64,000 nt of DNA from Sphaerisporangium rubeum (GCF_014207705.1 NZ_JACHIU010000001.1:5014501-5078500), one strand, 5' to 3'. Positions 8,901 to 15,948 are shown, counted from the stretch's first letter. The notes: generated by a model from the sequence alone, not told the origin. Made by a program: numbers and translations.

Positions 8901-9077
8901 GGCATCCATGACGACTTCTTCCGGCTCGGCGGCCACTCGCTGCTCGCGCTGCGGCTGATCGGCCGGCTGCGGGCCTCACTCGGCGTCGACATGGGGATCG
9001 CCACCTTGTTCCGCCACCCCACCGTGGCGGCCCTCGCCGAGCAGCTCGGCCGTGAGCACGCGCCGGATCCCGCCTGA
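5988..9077 (+). CDS. NRPS condensation-adenylation-thiolation module without thioesterase
   Basis: 1029 residues from ATG 5988 (GGAG upstream); the longer open frame to the left is not coding. The C domain has an intact HHCVIDGWS motif (about 137). The A domain has A3 FTSGSQGSPKGV (about 595), A8 GRDDAQFKLRGFR (about 840) and A10 NGKLDRRALP. The carrier has LGGHSLLALR (about 981). Its A5 motif is abnormal, NCYSPLECM in place of NxYGPTE, and the specificity residues read D-A-A-S-T-G-C-M-V-K, which I cannot assign. It should condense the glycyl unit from the upstream A-T protein with a second, probably unusual, amino acid. The protein ends after the carrier, so release needs an external enzyme or nucleophile. 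Confidence 0.9.
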   Translation: MSRSPVEDVLPLSPLQEGLLFHALFDRESRRLYVAQFVTPLHGPLDAARLRAAAEALLERHPNLRVVFRHRRSGEPLQVVRRDAPLDWTEAGANAGDAAAVIDADWRRGMDVEGAALIRFLLVKEGPLRHRLVVTAHHCVIDGWSTALLFQELFDLYAGERLPPAPSFRDYLTWVARQDKIRAQLGWRGDMAGAEPTYVAPGAPRGEADPRTVTVRLPAGLTRELSARARECGVTVNTVVQTAWAILLGHMTGRDDVVFGTTVSGRPADLPGADTMVGMLINTVPVRAELRPDDTVRDVMERVQEQRFRLLAHDYLGLTDIHRAIGADRPLFDTTVAMDNYPMSDYAFDLRVEGLRADGVTVRETSHYAVTLVAVPGEELELHIHHRPDLFGRADVEAWAARLTRLFERFADDPGTRLRQIAPLTPEEQGRLLAAGTGPSAAAPECVHHAFERIASRLPDVTALIFEDRRVTYAELNERANRLAHHLAGLGVRPGAWAGVQFERGPDLVVAILAVLKAGGAYVLLDTSFPPERRREILGRAGAEVLVTGADLAERLGAEGVVVVRCDTDAAAVAAHSPAGPRSGVTPEDAACVLFTSGSQGSPKGVVAPHRAITATLAGQDFMELREGEVTLQCSPVSWDAFAAELFGPLTTGGTCVLQPGPVPEPEVIARLMAAHDVTTAHFSASLLNFLLDEHPGLLSRTRQLLTGGEAASMPHMRKALRDYPGLRIVNCYSPLECMMVSVWHRAAPQDLARPSLPLGRPTAGKRLYVLDANLRLVPPGFIGELYIAGAGLAHGYLGRPALTAERFAADPFGGPGERMYRTGDMVRWTRDGLLEFVGRDDAQFKLRGFRIEPAEVEAAITAHDGVADARVMVREDRPGDQRLVAYVIPTDPRAFDVTALRGHLTVFLPDYLRPAAFVGLEHFPVTPNGKLDRRALPVPDYGVTGGEAARDDREEMLCALFADVLGVEDVGIHDDFFRLGGHSLLALRLIGRLRASLGVDMGIATLFRHPTVAALAEQLGREHAPDPA

Positions 9078-9103
9078 CCCGCCGGCACCGGCACTCATGC
9101 ATG

Positions 9104-9148
9104 ACGACGGAAGAGAGGTCCCGGAGTCCGGGACCCCTCTTCCGTCGT
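9104..9148. terminator. long hairpin between convergent NRPS and luxR genes
   Basis: Arms 9104-9124 and 9128-9148 pair over 21 positions with a single mismatch and a 3-nt loop. It lies between the NRPS stop and the convergent regulator stop and probably serves both directions. Confidence 0.8.
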
Positions 9149-9220
9149 GCGAACGTTCCGAGCTGTCCTCCGGCGGAGATTTTTCGCTTTCGTCCTGCCA
9201 ACGCTCCGCGCGCCGTCCCC

Positions 9221-9943
9221 TCACCGGACGAGGCGTGGCCGTCTGTCCTCTTCGACACCGCAGCCGAGCGCGGCTTGCATCAGCAGGACGGCCTCCAGGC
9301 GGTTGCGCGCGCCGAGCTTGGTGAGCGAGTGCGACACGTGGCTCTTGACGGTGGCCGGGGAGATCGCGAGGGACCTGGACACCTCGGCGGTGGACAGGCC
9401 GTCGGCGAGCAGCGCGAGGACCTCGCGCTCACGCTCGGTCAGCTCGTCCATGCGGTGGTCGAAGACCGAGCCGCCGTTCATCACCGTCGCGGGCACGCAC
9501 AGCTCGATGAGGTCGGGTGAGAGCACCACGTACCCGGAGGCGGCGGCCACGACGGCGGCGCACAGGTTCGCCACGGCCCAGTCCTTGTTCAGGCAGCCGG
9601 CCGCCCCCACGGCGAACGCGGCGTCGAGCCGGTGCTTGCTCCAGTCGACGCCGATGAGCAGCGTGCGCACCCCCGCCTCGGCGAGCGTGCGCGCGAGCAG
9701 CACGTGGTTCTCCTTCGGCCCGGAGACCAGCACCGCGAGGTCGCCGCGCCGCACGTGCCACCCCGGTGTCGCGCCACGGCCGTCGGTCGCGGCGATCAGC
9801 GTGATGTCCGGCGATGCGCTGAGTGTGCCGCCGAGCACGTGACGCGAGATGGGGTCGTTGTCCACCAGCACCACCCGAGGCGCGTCCACCGGCGCGGCCG
9901 CGGACGACGCGGCCGGGACGAAGGTCTCCCGCAGTGTGCTCAC
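9221..9943 (-). CDS. LuxR-family regulator with a pseudo-receiver domain
   Basis: 240 residues, GTG start overlapping the stop of the AsnRS-like gene by 4 bp (translational coupling). The N-terminal 120 residues follow the receiver fold (VVLVDNDPISRHVL, later CLNKDW), but the phospho-acceptor region reads DLAVLVSGP, so the canonical Asp at the end of beta-3 is missing. The C-terminus is a typical LuxR helix-turn-helix: LTEREREVLALLADGLSTAE and ISPATVKSHVSHSLTKLG (about 165-215). It is probably a cluster-situated transcription factor controlled by ligand or abundance rather than by phosphorylation, as known for atypical response regulators in antibiotic clusters. Confidence 0.85.
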   Translation of the reverse strand: MSTLRETFVPAASSAAAPVDAPRVVLVDNDPISRHVLGGTLSASPDITLIAATDGRGATPGWHVRRGDLAVLVSGPKENHVLLARTLAEAGVRTLLIGVDWSKHRLDAAFAVGAAGCLNKDWAVANLCAAVVAAASGYVVLSPDLIELCVPATVMNGGSVFDHRMDELTEREREVLALLADGLSTAEVSRSLAISPATVKSHVSHSLTKLGARNRLEAVLLMQAALGCGVEEDRRPRLVR

Positions 9944-10944
9944 GGAGACACCATCCCGGGGACCTTCGGATAAGCGGTGGCCTGCCAGACGTACTCGGCA
10001 CCCGCGAGGTACCGGGTGAAGCGCTCGACCCCGAGCCCGAAGCCGGCGCTCGGTGGCACCCCTTTGCGCACCTCCTCCATGTACCAGGCGTACTTGGAGG
10101 GGTTCTCGCCGGTCTCCCGGCAGCGGGTGATCAGCGTCGCGTAGTCCCGCTCGCGTTCACCGCCGCTGATGACCTCGCCGTACCCCTCCGGCATGAGCAG
10201 GTCGAACGTCCGCAGCACCCGGGGCCGGTCAGGGTCCTCACGCTCGATGAAGCACCGCGAGCCCTTGGGGTAGTGCGACACGAGCAGCGGTCCGTCCGCG
10301 AGTTCGGACAGCAGCCGCTCACCCTGCCAGTCGATCTCGGCGCCGGGCTCCTGCGGGTGGCCGCGGTCGATCAGGGTCCGCACCGCTTCGGTGTGGGAGA
10401 GCCGGCCGAACGGCTTGCCGAGCAGCGCCGTGAACGCGGAGGCGTCGCGGCCCAGCACCGCGAGGTCACCGGCGCAGTGCGTGACGACACCCCGCACGAT
10501 ATGCGTGATGAGCTCCTCGGCGAGCGTCATGATCGATTCCAGCGTCGCGTGCGCGACCTCGATGTCGAGCTGGTGGAACTCGGCCAGATGACGCTGCGTG
10601 GAGCAGGTCTCAAGCGGCTCCAGCCGCACGTTGGGGGCCACGAACACGATCTTGTCGAAGGCCAGCAGCGACGGCTGCTTGTAGACCCCGGCACTCGTCA
10701 TCAGTTTGTAGCGGTGACCGTAGTAGTCCACGTCGACCTGCTTGGCGCCGCGGATCCCCGGGTCGGTCACCGGGCCGATCACCGGAGGCAGCAACTCGAC
10801 GAAGCCCTCGCGGTAGAGGTACTCACGCGCGAAGCCGAGCATGCGGTGCTGGAGGCGCAGGACGGTGCGGGTCTCTTCAGAGGTGAGGTGCTCGCGTGGC
10901 GACGGCGGCAGCTTGTTCGCCGCGGCCGTGACGTGGTGTGCCAA
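9940..10944 (-). CDS. AsnRS-like asparagine synthetase-type ligase (class II core, no anticodon domain)
   Basis: 334 residues. The start is TTG at 10942-10944, the first possible start after an in-frame TAA, with GGGAG nine bases upstream. The protein is the class II catalytic core of asparaginyl-tRNA synthetase: a motif-2-like segment VRLEPLETCSTQRHLAEFHQLDIEV is split by changes from the usual FRAE..RHL pattern, and motif 3 GFGLGVERFTRYLAG is intact near the C-terminus. No OB-fold anticodon-binding domain is present. Such truncated paralogues act as ammonia-dependent asparagine synthetases in archaea. Here it probably activates a carboxylate as acyl-adenylate and forms an amide. It is the first gene of a two-gene unit with the LuxR regulator and diverges from purF. 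Confidence 0.8.
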   Translation of the reverse strand: MAHHVTAAANKLPPSPREHLTSEETRTVLRLQHRMLGFAREYLYREGFVELLPPVIGPVTDPGIRGAKQVDVDYYGHRYKLMTSAGVYKQPSLLAFDKIVFVAPNVRLEPLETCSTQRHLAEFHQLDIEVAHATLESIMTLAEELITHIVRGVVTHCAGDLAVLGRDASAFTALLGKPFGRLSHTEAVRTLIDRGHPQEPGAEIDWQGERLLSELADGPLLVSHYPKGSRCFIEREDPDRPRVLRTFDLLMPEGYGEVISGGERERDYATLITRCRETGENPSKYAWYMEEVRKGVPPSAGFGLGVERFTRYLAGAEYVWQATAYPKVPGMVSP

Positions 10945-10993
10945 TTTGGATTACTCCCGTCGTGGAGTGGCGGCCCCTAATTCTGAGAAAAGA

Positions 10994-11087
10994 CTAGGCG
11001 CGGTGGAAAGGCGCACCCGGAAGTTTCGACGGAAGAATGCAGGCAGCTTCCACCGCGCACGAACTTCTGCACGACGTTCTCGCCTAG
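10994..11087. promoter_or_regulatory. nested inverted repeats in the AsnRS-like/purF divergent region
   Basis: An 11-bp perfect inverted repeat, GCGCGGTGGAA at 10998-11008 and its complement at 11048-11058, sits inside a 7-bp repeat CTAGGCG at 10994-11000 and CGCCTAG at 11081-11087. The arrangement is roughly symmetrical between the two divergent genes. It could be a cooperative operator or an RNA structure in the purF leader. The TTCCACC element also occurs at 2687-2693. Confidence 0.5.
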
Positions 11088-11153
11088 CATCGGCGGCAGG
11101 CGCCGGCAAAGGCGCCGATTCGATTTTCACCGGCCGAATGCGGAGGGTGCCCC

Positions 11154-12581
11154 ATGTCTCTTGACGCCGTGGGAGAAGAGTGCGGGATCGTCGGTGTCCG
11201 GGCCCCCGGCGCGTCCGTGGCCTGGATGGTGTACGCGGGGTTGCTCGCGTTGCAGCACCGCGGCCAGGAGGCGGCAGGCGTGGCGGTCGGCGACGGATCC
11301 CGGCTGAGCCTGGAACGCGGCCTCGGGCTGGTCACCCAGGTGTTCGACGAGGAGCGGCTGGACCGGCTGCCCGGCCTGGTCGGCGTCGGCCACGTGCGCT
11401 ACCCCACGGCCGGCGGCGCGGCCCTCGCCAACGCGCAGCCCCTGCTCGGCGCCGCCGCCTCAGGTGAACGGTTCGCGCTGGCCCACAACGGCAACCTGCT
11501 GCGCATCGGCCGCTTCGGCGGTTCCGCCGACGGGGCCGGCGGCCGGGCTTGCGACCGCGCCGGCCGGGAGCCGGGGAGCGACAGGCGGCGGGACGGCGGG
11601 ACCGACACCCAGGCCCTGGTGGACCGGCTCGCCACCCGTGAGGGCCCGCTCGTGCAGGGACTGCGTGAGCTGCTGCCGCACGTGTACGGCGCGTACTGCC
11701 TGGTGCTCGCGACGCCGTCGGCCCTGTACGCGGCGCGCGACCCGCACGGCTTCCGTCCCCTCTGCCTCGGGGCCACCGCCACCGGCTGGGTGGTGGCGTC
11801 GGAGACGGCGGCGCTGGACGCCGTGGGGGCCCGGTTCGTGCGCGAGGTCGAGCCCGGCGAACTGCTCACCATCGACGACGACGGCCTGCGGTCGGAACAC
11901 TTCGCGGTCGCGCCGCACACGTTGTGCGTGTTCGAGCACGTCTACATCGCGCGGCCCGACTCTCTGATCAGCGGACGCCGCGTGCAGGAGGTGCGGCACG
12001 CGTTCGGCGCGGCGCTGGCCCGCGAGGCCGGGGTACCGGCCGACGTGGTCATCCCTGTGCCTGACACGGCGCGGCCCGCCGCGCTCGGCTACGCCGCCGA
12101 GAGCGGGGTGCCGTACGCCGAGGGGTTTGTCAGGAACCCCTACCTCGGCCGCACGTTCCTGCGTCCGAGCGACGCGGCGCGCCGTTCCGGGGTCCGCCTG
12201 AAGCTCAACCCGGTGCCGGAGGCGGTCGGCGGCAAGCGAGTGGTGGTGGTGGACGACTCGCTGGTGCGCGCCACCTCGATGAAGCACGCGGTCGCGCTGC
12301 TGCGCGGCGCCGGCGCGGCCGAGGTGCACGTGCGGCTGGCGTCGTCGACGATCGCGTGGCCGTGCTTCTTCGGCGTGGACATCAGCACGCAGAGCGAGCT
12401 GGCGGGCCACTTGATGACGCCTGAGCAGATCGGCGCGTTCGTCGGGGCCGACTCGCTGGCCTTCCTGTCGGTCGAGGCCATGAGCGCGGCGACCGGCGCG
12501 GGCCGGTCGCTGTGCCTCGGGTGCTTCACCGGCTCGTATCCCTCTCGCGTGCCTCTTGAACCGGCCCGGCCTGTGGCGTGA
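11154..12581 (+). CDS. purF: amidophosphoribosyltransferase (PurF) paralogue
   Basis: 475 residues, ATG with GGAGGG seven bases upstream. The N-terminus MSLDAVGEE is a short propeptide ahead of the catalytic CGIVGV cysteine of class II glutamine amidotransferases; HNGNLLR follows the usual pattern. The phosphoribosyltransferase half contains NPYLGRTFLRPS and the PRPP loop VVVVDDSLVRATSMK (about 362-376), then WPCFFGVD. Known reaction: PRPP plus glutamine gives 5-phosphoribosylamine, the first step of purine synthesis. No purL, purM or other purine gene is adjacent, and the gene sits in a biosynthetic cluster, so a pathway-dedicated copy is likely. A housekeeping role cannot be excluded from this window. 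Its last 56 bp overlap the convergent MFS gene. Confidence 0.85.
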   Translation: MSLDAVGEECGIVGVRAPGASVAWMVYAGLLALQHRGQEAAGVAVGDGSRLSLERGLGLVTQVFDEERLDRLPGLVGVGHVRYPTAGGAALANAQPLLGAAASGERFALAHNGNLLRIGRFGGSADGAGGRACDRAGREPGSDRRRDGGTDTQALVDRLATREGPLVQGLRELLPHVYGAYCLVLATPSALYAARDPHGFRPLCLGATATGWVVASETAALDAVGARFVREVEPGELLTIDDDGLRSEHFAVAPHTLCVFEHVYIARPDSLISGRRVQEVRHAFGAALAREAGVPADVVIPVPDTARPAALGYAAESGVPYAEGFVRNPYLGRTFLRPSDAARRSGVRLKLNPVPEAVGGKRVVVVDDSLVRATSMKHAVALLRGAGAAEVHVRLASSTIAWPCFFGVDISTQSELAGHLMTPEQIGAFVGADSLAFLSVEAMSAATGAGRSLCLGCFTGSYPSRVPLEPARPVA

Positions 12582-13818
12582 CCGGCGCCGGCTTCAGCAG
12601 GCGCGCGGCGAGCAACCACGCGAGCAGCAGCACCGCCGCCTGGAAGTTCAGCGCCGCGAGCGTCGGCACCAGCCCGGCGAGGACGCCGGCGAGCATCATG
12701 CCGAGCGCCTGCTGGCCGTCGGACAGCGCGATGAACGTGCTCATCACCCTGCCGCGCAGCCCCTCAGGCGTCGCCTCCTGCACCAGCGACAGCCACCCCG
12801 CCATCAGCCAGATGCCGGGGACCCCCGCCAGGGTGAACAGGCCGATGTAGAAGCCGATCCAGGCGGTCACCAGGGTGAGATTCCAGATGGCCAGGCTGAT
12901 CAGCGCGAACGACAGCAGCCCGTAGGCGAGGAACTGGTGGGCCTGCAACCGGCGCGCCATCCGGCCGGCGACGGCGCCGCCGAGCAGTCCTCCGATGGCC
13001 TGCACGCCGCGCAGCAGCCCCGCCTCCGGCTCGCCGCCGGCGATCAGGTCGGTGACGAACAGCAGGAACAGGATCACGAAGAGTCCTTGTGCCACCGACA
13101 GCAGACCGAGGATGAGCGCGACCGACCGCAGCCGCGCCGAGGAGCCGATGGCGCGCAGCCCGGTCGGCAGCTCGCGCCAGAACGCGGGCCCGGAGGTCTC
13201 GGCCCCGGGGACCACGGCGTCCTCGGTGACCCGGCGCGCGGCGCCTGAGCCCATGAGCGCGACGAGCACGACAGTCACCACCAGCATGGCGACCGACGTC
13301 AGCACGACGCTGGCCATGCCGGTGAACCCCAGCAGGAACCCGCCGACGGGACTGCCGACCAGACGGCCGAGGTTGCTGTTCAGGTTGATGGACGCGTTGG
13401 CCCGCACGAGCTGTCCTGAGGGCACCAGCGTCGGCACCACGGCGTTCTTCACCGACTCGAACATGCCGGTGAGGCCGGACTCGGCGGCCATCACGAGGTA
13501 CACGATCCACAGGTCGCCCTCGCCGGCGACGAGCAGCAGGGGGAGCAGCAGCAGGGCTCTGGTGCCGGCCAGCCACGCCATGAGCGGCGCCGGCCGCCAC
13601 CGGTCGGCGAAGACGCCGGCCAGCGGCGTGAGGATCAGGCTCGGCAGCAGGCCGAGCATCGCCACGGTGGAGGTGACCAGCGCCGAGCCGGTGAGGGTCA
13701 GCGCGTACAACGGCAGCGCGATCAGCAGGGACCACCTGCTGATCTCGGTGAAGAAACTCGCGGCCCAGATGTATAAGAACCGTCGTTGGCGCAGCGGGTG
13801 CGCAGGCGTCGTGCTCAT
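12526..13818 (-). CDS. MFS efflux transporter
   Basis: 430 residues from ATG 13816-13818; a longer open frame upstream runs through the ArsR gene and is not coding. The protein has the hydrophobic pattern of a 12-helix major facilitator, with ADRWRPAPLM after helix 2 and GRMARRL in the central loop, and resembles macrolide/DHA3-type exporters. It lies 44 nt behind the ArsR-like regulator on the same strand, so the pair probably forms a regulator-exporter operon. It is the natural candidate for exporting or conferring resistance to the cluster product. The 3' end overlaps the convergent purF by 56 bp. Confidence 0.85.
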   Translation of the reverse strand: MSTTPAHPLRQRRFLYIWAASFFTEISRWSLLIALPLYALTLTGSALVTSTVAMLGLLPSLILTPLAGVFADRWRPAPLMAWLAGTRALLLLPLLLVAGEGDLWIVYLVMAAESGLTGMFESVKNAVVPTLVPSGQLVRANASINLNSNLGRLVGSPVGGFLLGFTGMASVVLTSVAMLVVTVVLVALMGSGAARRVTEDAVVPGAETSGPAFWRELPTGLRAIGSSARLRSVALILGLLSVAQGLFVILFLLFVTDLIAGGEPEAGLLRGVQAIGGLLGGAVAGRMARRLQAHQFLAYGLLSFALISLAIWNLTLVTAWIGFYIGLFTLAGVPGIWLMAGWLSLVQEATPEGLRGRVMSTFIALSDGQQALGMMLAGVLAGLVPTLAALNFQAAVLLLAWLLAARLLKPAPVTPQAGPVQEARERDTSR

Positions 13819-13862
13819 GGTCTCAGGCTCCGATCGTGGGGGGCGGCCGACCGGCCGGGGAG

Positions 13863-14471
13863 CTACTGCTTCCGTGTTCCCCGGATCGGGAAACCATGCA
13901 TGACGTACATGACGCGCTCGACCCCGGGAGGGGGCGACTGACGGGTCTGCCGCCAGCGCGTGCCGAGCATGGCGTACCGGTCGATCACGGCCTTCAGTTC
14001 GGCGTGCATGCGCGCGAGCTCGTCGCTGGTGAGGTCGACGGTGCCGTCGGTCATGAACGCCGCGTCGAGCCAGTCGCCGTCCCAGTCCTTCTCCTCGCTC
14101 GCGAACTCCTCGATGAACCTGACCTGCTCGCGGATCGCGCTGCCTTTCACCATGGAGGCGACCGCCGCGGCGTCGGGTGCGTCGAGCACGGTGGAGGCGT
14201 CCCACCCCACCCTCTTGCCGCTGAGCTGCCACCAGCGCTCGCGCCGGTCGCGCGCGTACTGCGGCACCTCCTCGATGAAGCCGTACTGGTGCAGCTGGTG
14301 GAGGTGGTAGCTGACCTGCGCGATCGGGGAGCTCACCGAGGCGGCGAGCTGGGACACCGACGCCGCTCCGGCGTTTCTGAGGCTGTAGTAGAGGCGGACG
14401 CGCATGGGGTGCGCGAAGGCTTTCAGCACGCTGACACCGTCACTTCCCTTGCTCGTCTCCCCGCGGCTCAT
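13863..14471 (-). CDS. ArsR-like winged-helix transcriptional regulator
   Basis: 202 residues with an N-terminal winged helix: VLKAFAHPMRVRLYYSLR, then SQLAASVSSPIAQVSYHLHQLHQYGFIEEVP (about 15-70). This is the ArsR/HTH_20 type often found next to MFS exporters in actinomycetes. No metal-binding cysteine pair is seen; the C-terminal 120 residues are helical and probably sense a ligand or mediate dimerization. It precedes the MFS gene by 44 nt and probably represses that operon from a site in the AT-richer region upstream. Confidence 0.8.
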   Translation of the reverse strand: MSRGETSKGSDGVSVLKAFAHPMRVRLYYSLRNAGAASVSQLAASVSSPIAQVSYHLHQLHQYGFIEEVPQYARDRRERWWQLSGKRVGWDASTVLDAPDAAAVASMVKGSAIREQVRFIEEFASEEKDWDGDWLDAAFMTDGTVDLTSDELARMHAELKAVIDRYAMLGTRWRQTRQSPPPGVERVMYVMHGFPIRGTRKQ

Positions 14472-14828
14472 GCGAGCCGCCGGAGCGGTGGCTGGATGTG
14501 CTCTTTCACAATGCTCAAGCCTAGGTCCACTACGATGCGTTACTCAAGCTTTCTTGTTCAATGTTTATTGTGCTGTTATATAGCAGTTTTGCAGCGCTCT
14601 CACCTGCATGAATGTAAGATCGCCGCGAGAGCTCCGGGTCGAGCAGCCCGTCGATCTCACCAAAAGTTGCGCAAGGACTCTTGCACAAGTCCGGTGTCAT
14701 CTCAGATGATGGGCTTCACTGAGCGGTCTTACCGAGACGGTCAGAGGTCATCACGCGGACACCGGGGAGATCGCGGGACTCATCGGCCCGGGTGGCACCG
14801 GGCCGGGTCGGCCGGAAGGAGCACCGAG
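14472..14828. other. AT-richer intergenic region with direct repeats and a quasi-palindrome
   Basis: No gene is supported here. Base composition drops well below that of its surroundings between about 14505 and 14610. CTCAAGC occurs at 14514-14520 and 14543-14549. A quasi-palindrome, CTGTTATATAGCAG, lies at about 14572-14585. These are candidate promoter and operator elements for the divergent ArsR-like and XRE genes. Confidence 0.45.
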
Positions 14829-15311
14829 GTGAGCAGCAGTGAATTCCCACGATTACTCGTGCACCACCGGTCGCGGGCCGGCATGACCCAGCAACAATTG
14901 GCGGATCTCTCCACCATCAGCACCCGCGCGATCCGCGACATCGAAAAAGGCGAGACCTGTCACCCGAGAAAAGAAACCGTGCGCCTGCTCGCCGAGGCCC
15001 TCAGAATTCATGGCCACGAAAGAGACGTATTCGAGCGTTCCGCGCAGCGCGCCGCCGATTTCGGCGTCCTCGGCGACGGGCCTTTCCCGATTCCCTCCCC
15101 CGCCGGGCCCATGGACGGCGCCGACCCGAAGGTCGAGTACCGCACCGTCCCCCTCCGCTGCGCCACCACCTCCCCCGTCGACGACCAGTGGGGTGACACC
15201 CTGAGCCAGGAGGCCAGGTACGGCTGGCGCCTCGTCACCGTCGACCACGGGGTCGCCTTCATGGAGCGCCGCGTCACCGACGCCTACTCCGGCGGCGGCT
15301 TCACCGTCTGA
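14829..15311 (+). CDS. XRE-family helix-turn-helix regulator containing a TTA codon
   Basis: 160 residues from GTG 14829, with GGAAGGAG seven bases upstream; the long open frame to the left is not coding. The N-terminal HTH is clear: RSRAGMTQQQLADLSTISTRAIRDIEKG (about 14-41). The C-terminal 80 residues have no recognisable enzyme motif. Codon 9 (14853-14855) is TTA, the codon that makes Streptomyces genes depend on the bldA tRNA. The N-terminal half also uses more A/T-ending codons (AAA, AGA, GAA) than the C-terminal half, which suggests a mosaic or recently acquired DNA-binding part. Its target is not evident. Confidence 0.75.
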   Translation: MSSSEFPRLLVHHRSRAGMTQQQLADLSTISTRAIRDIEKGETCHPRKETVRLLAEALRIHGHERDVFERSAQRAADFGVLGDGPFPIPSPAGPMDGADPKVEYRTVPLRCATTSPVDDQWGDTLSQEARYGWRLVTVDHGVAFMERRVTDAYSGGGFTV

Positions 15312-15324
15312 CCGCGCCGGCCCT

Positions 15325-15906
15325 TCAGCCGTTCCTCGGCCGCAGGCCGTCCATCGCGAGGTCGAGCAGGCGCTCGGCCTGGGGACGCTGCTCCGGTGCG
15401 CGCGTGGCGAGCGCGACGCCGACGACGCAGGCGAGCAGGTCGTCGGCGCGGACGTCGGCGCGGACACCGCCGTCGGCCACCCCGGCCGCGAGCAGGGACG
15501 ACAGGGACGCCAGCATCATCTCGCGGCTGCGCTCGCAGGGGTTGCGGCCGGTGTCGACGACGGCGCGCAGCGCGTCGGCCATGCCGTGCTTGGCGCAGGC
15601 GTAGTCGATGTAGAGACCCATCCAGGCGCGGATGGCCGCACGCGGCGTCATGGTGGCGAGCAGCACGGGGGCCGCGTCGCACAGGCGCGCGAGCTCGTTG
15701 CGGTAGGCGGCCTCGACGAGGGCCTCCCTGGTGGGGAAGTTGCGGTACAGGGTGCCGGCGCCGACGCCGGCCTCCTTGGCGATCTGGTCGAGGTTGGCCT
15801 CCAGGCCCCTCTCGGCGAAGACCCGCACGGCGGCGGAGAGGATCTTGTCGCGGTTGCGCCGCGCGTCCGAGCGCAGCGGCCGGTCGGGGTCGAGAGCGTT
15901 GACCAC
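15325..15906 (-). CDS. TetR-family repressor of the adjacent MFS pump
   Basis: 193 residues from GTG 15904-15906, preceded by AAGGAG eight bases upstream; the open frame continues upstream through the operators and is not coding there. The HTH is standard: RDKILSAAVRVFAERG, then LDQIAKEAGVGAGTLYRNFPTREALVEAA (about 18-65). The C-terminal ligand domain is of the usual length. The divergent MFS gene starts 165 bp away and the gap carries two matching palindromes, so autoregulation plus repression of the pump is the straightforward reading. Confidence 0.9.
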   Translation of the reverse strand: MVNALDPDRPLRSDARRNRDKILSAAVRVFAERGLEANLDQIAKEAGVGAGTLYRNFPTREALVEAAYRNELARLCDAAPVLLATMTPRAAIRAWMGLYIDYACAKHGMADALRAVVDTGRNPCERSREMMLASLSSLLAAGVADGGVRADVRADDLLACVVGVALATRAPEQRPQAERLLDLAMDGLRPRNG

Positions 15907-15948
15907 GCGAGGCGCTCCTTCCGGGTGCAGGGGCCGATAAGGGTTTGC

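Noticed and set aside
13819-14232. N-terminal extension of the MFS exporter
   Set aside because: It lies antisense-free but over the ArsR-like gene in another frame and shows no membrane segments; the ATG at 13818 starts right before the first helix.
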